From the NCBI GenBank assembly GCA_900542115.1, contig UQMC01000095.1, positions 1 through 7,817 of the forward strand: a stretch of DNA of 7,817 nt. The letters run 5' to 3'. A program made the translations under genes and the position numbers. The notes beneath the pieces are model-generated. The model saw only the letters and a list, made by a program, of their open reading frames with translations. It searched no databases and was not told where the DNA came from. This DNA is from an uncultured Oscillibacter sp. (GTDB lineage Bacteria; Bacillota; Clostridia; Oscillospirales; Oscillospiraceae). Positions 7,397-7,817 of the stretch are shown here, one piece after another (positions within the stretch are counted from its first letter, which is position 1; every line of letters begins with the position of its first letter).

Positions 7397-7405
7397 CACC
7401 TCCTT
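7397..7405 (-). promoter_or_regulatory. Ribosome binding site fixing the rpsF start
   Basis: On the minus strand this is AAGGAGGTG, with 7 nt between AGGAGG and ATG. It is nearly fully complementary to the 16S 3' end and rules in the internal ATG at 7391 over the upstream one at 7454. Confidence 0.5.
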
Positions 7406-7469
7406 TTGGACAATTGGCCCTCATTCTCAGATGAGAGCAAGGATTTGCCTGCATACTGCAAGCTATATT

Positions 7470-7497
7470 ATTATATAAGAAATCCGGGAAATGTCAA
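7470..7497 (-). promoter_or_regulatory. Consensus sigma-A promoter of the rpsF-ssb-rpsR operon
   Basis: The minus strand shows perfect TTGACA (7497-7492), a 16-nt spacer and perfect TATAAT (7475-7470). Transcription would start near 7463, leaving a leader of about 72 nt. The sequence just upstream of -35 is AT-rich and symmetrical (7498-7515), consistent with an UP element or a protein site. Confidence 0.5.
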
Positions 7498-7515
7498 GAA
7501 AATTCTTCAATTTTC
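7498..7515. repeat. Small inverted repeat abutting the rpsF -35 box
   Basis: GAAAATT and AATTTTC form a perfect 7-bp inverted repeat around a 4-nt spacer (CTTC), ending at the base next to the -35 hexamer. It could be an UP element for RNA polymerase alpha subunits or an operator. A stem this AT-rich can also arise by chance. Confidence 0.5.
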
Positions 7516-7566
7516 CGATCATTTTTTTGAAAATCGGTCCTTTGCGGCCACGGCGGCGCTTTTCTC

Positions 7567-7595
7567 TTGCAAAACAGGAAAAAGTGTGGCATAAT
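7567..7595 (+). promoter_or_regulatory. Candidate sigma-A promoter of tRNA-Ser
   Basis: TTGCAA (7567-7572), a 17-nt spacer and CATAAT (7590-7595) are seen, with TG one base before the -10 (extended -10). The predicted start near 7602 leaves a 5' leader of about 63 nt for RNase P to remove. It is divergent from the rpsF promoter, with 69 bp between the two -35 boxes. Confidence 0.5.
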
Positions 7596-7664
7596 AAGTA
7601 CTCTGTAAAGCGATGTCCGCCGGAAAGCATTTCCCGCAGCGTGCAAGCGCACAATTTTATATTC

Positions 7665-7756
7665 GGAGATGTACCCAAGCGGTTGAAGGGTCCGCACTCG
7701 AAATGCGGTAGGCGCCTTAAAAGCGCGCGAGAGTTCGAATCTCTCCATCTCCGCCA
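7665..7756 (+). tRNA. tRNA-Ser (anticodon CGA), CCA encoded
   Basis: A complete class II tRNA reads codon UCG. The acceptor stem is GGAGATG (7665-7671) with CATCTCC (7746-7752), discriminator G at 7753 and CCA at 7754-7756. The anticodon stem CCGCA/TGCGG (7692-7696, 7704-7708) holds the loop CTCGAAA, anticodon CGA at 7699-7701. The long variable arm typical of tRNA-Ser follows (GCGC around an A-rich loop). The T arm is GAGAG-TTCGAAT-CTCTC. It is the only plus-strand gene here and has its own promoter and terminator. The antisense strand contains open frames that are artefacts of the tRNA sequence. Confidence 0.5.
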
Positions 7757-7800
7757 AAAAGGAACACCACCCTGATGGGTGGTGTTCCTTTTTGGCGGAG
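7749..7800. repeat. 24-bp perfect inverted repeat spanning tRNA 3' end and terminator
   Basis: Bases 7749-7772 are exactly complementary to 7777-7800 around the loop TGAT. The left arm includes the last 8 bases of the tRNA with CCA; the right arm therefore carries an exact anti-acceptor sequence (TGGCGGAG). Confidence 0.5.
7756..7793 (+). terminator. Intrinsic terminator of tRNA-Ser (possibly bidirectional)
   Basis: The core stem GGAACACCACCC (7761-7772) pairs with GGGTGGTGTTCC (7777-7788) around a TGAT loop and is followed by T5 after the stem's TTCC. A matching A5 on the left side means that minus-strand transcripts entering from the right could also stop here. Confidence 0.5.
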
Positions 7801-7815
7801 GTTTGCTGCGCAAAC
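7801..7815. repeat. Short palindrome at the right edge
   Basis: GTTTGC and GCAAAC form a perfect 6-bp stem around TGC, starting at the base after the larger inverted repeat. The window ends two bases later, so its full extent and context are unknown. Confidence 0.5.
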
Positions 7816-7817
7816 TT

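Noticed and set aside
7392..7463. Canonical S6:S18 autoregulatory leader motif
   Set aside because: The defining unpaired CCG is absent from the predicted transcript, so I did not annotate it as that motif.
7491..7775. 94-codon plus-strand open frame across the tRNA
   Set aside because: It overlaps the tRNA promoter, the whole tRNA and part of the terminator, and has no ribosome binding site or recognisable family.
7463..7813. 116-codon minus-strand open frame containing WRDSNSRALLRRLPHFECGPFNRLG
   Set aside because: This is the familiar false protein made by translating the antisense strand of a tRNA-Ser gene; it also runs through the terminator and the rpsF promoter.

Overview
This window looks like the chromosome of a GC-rich, Gram-positive anaerobe of the class Clostridia, most likely a gut Oscillospiraceae relative. 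The inference rests on GC-rich coding sequence, strong AAGGAGG-type ribosome binding sites, sigma-A-type promoters, an rpsF-ssb-rpsR operon, MutS2 and ComEB homologues, a zinc-type (Cys-rich) S18, and a large ferredoxin-containing enzyme typical of anaerobes. I cannot name the genus from sequence alone.

Layout: all seven protein genes lie on the minus strand, so they read from right to left. The first transcription unit is rpsF-ssb-rpsR (7391 down to 6359). It has a near-consensus promoter at 7470-7497, a 72-nt leader, and an intrinsic terminator at 6294-6332. The second starts at an extended -10 promoter (6174-6201) and holds recO and mutS2 (6130 down to 2922), probably co-transcribed. A third candidate promoter (2882-2911) precedes a ComEB-type dCMP deaminase. 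Only 18 nt after it lies a 768-residue fusion of a polysaccharide pyruvyl transferase domain, a two-cluster ferredoxin domain and a coenzyme F420 hydrogenase beta-like domain. On the plus strand, divergent from rpsF, is a single tRNA-Ser(CGA) with its own promoter and a terminator whose stem reaches back into the tRNA 3' end.

The theme is housekeeping DNA metabolism: SSB and RecO (which act together on single-stranded DNA), MutS2 (branched DNA, or collided ribosomes) and dCMP deaminase (dTTP precursor supply). Two small-subunit ribosomal proteins that bind each other flank ssb. The fusion protein at the left edge is the one accessory-looking gene and probably belongs to surface-glycan biosynthesis that may continue beyond the window.

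I found no CRISPR array, insertion sequence, prophage or clearly new system. The best candidates for a second look are the pyruvyl transferase/ferredoxin/FrhB fusion, the tRNA-overlapping inverted repeat, the G8 tract serving as the comEB ribosome binding site, and the symmetrical element abutting the rpsF promoter.
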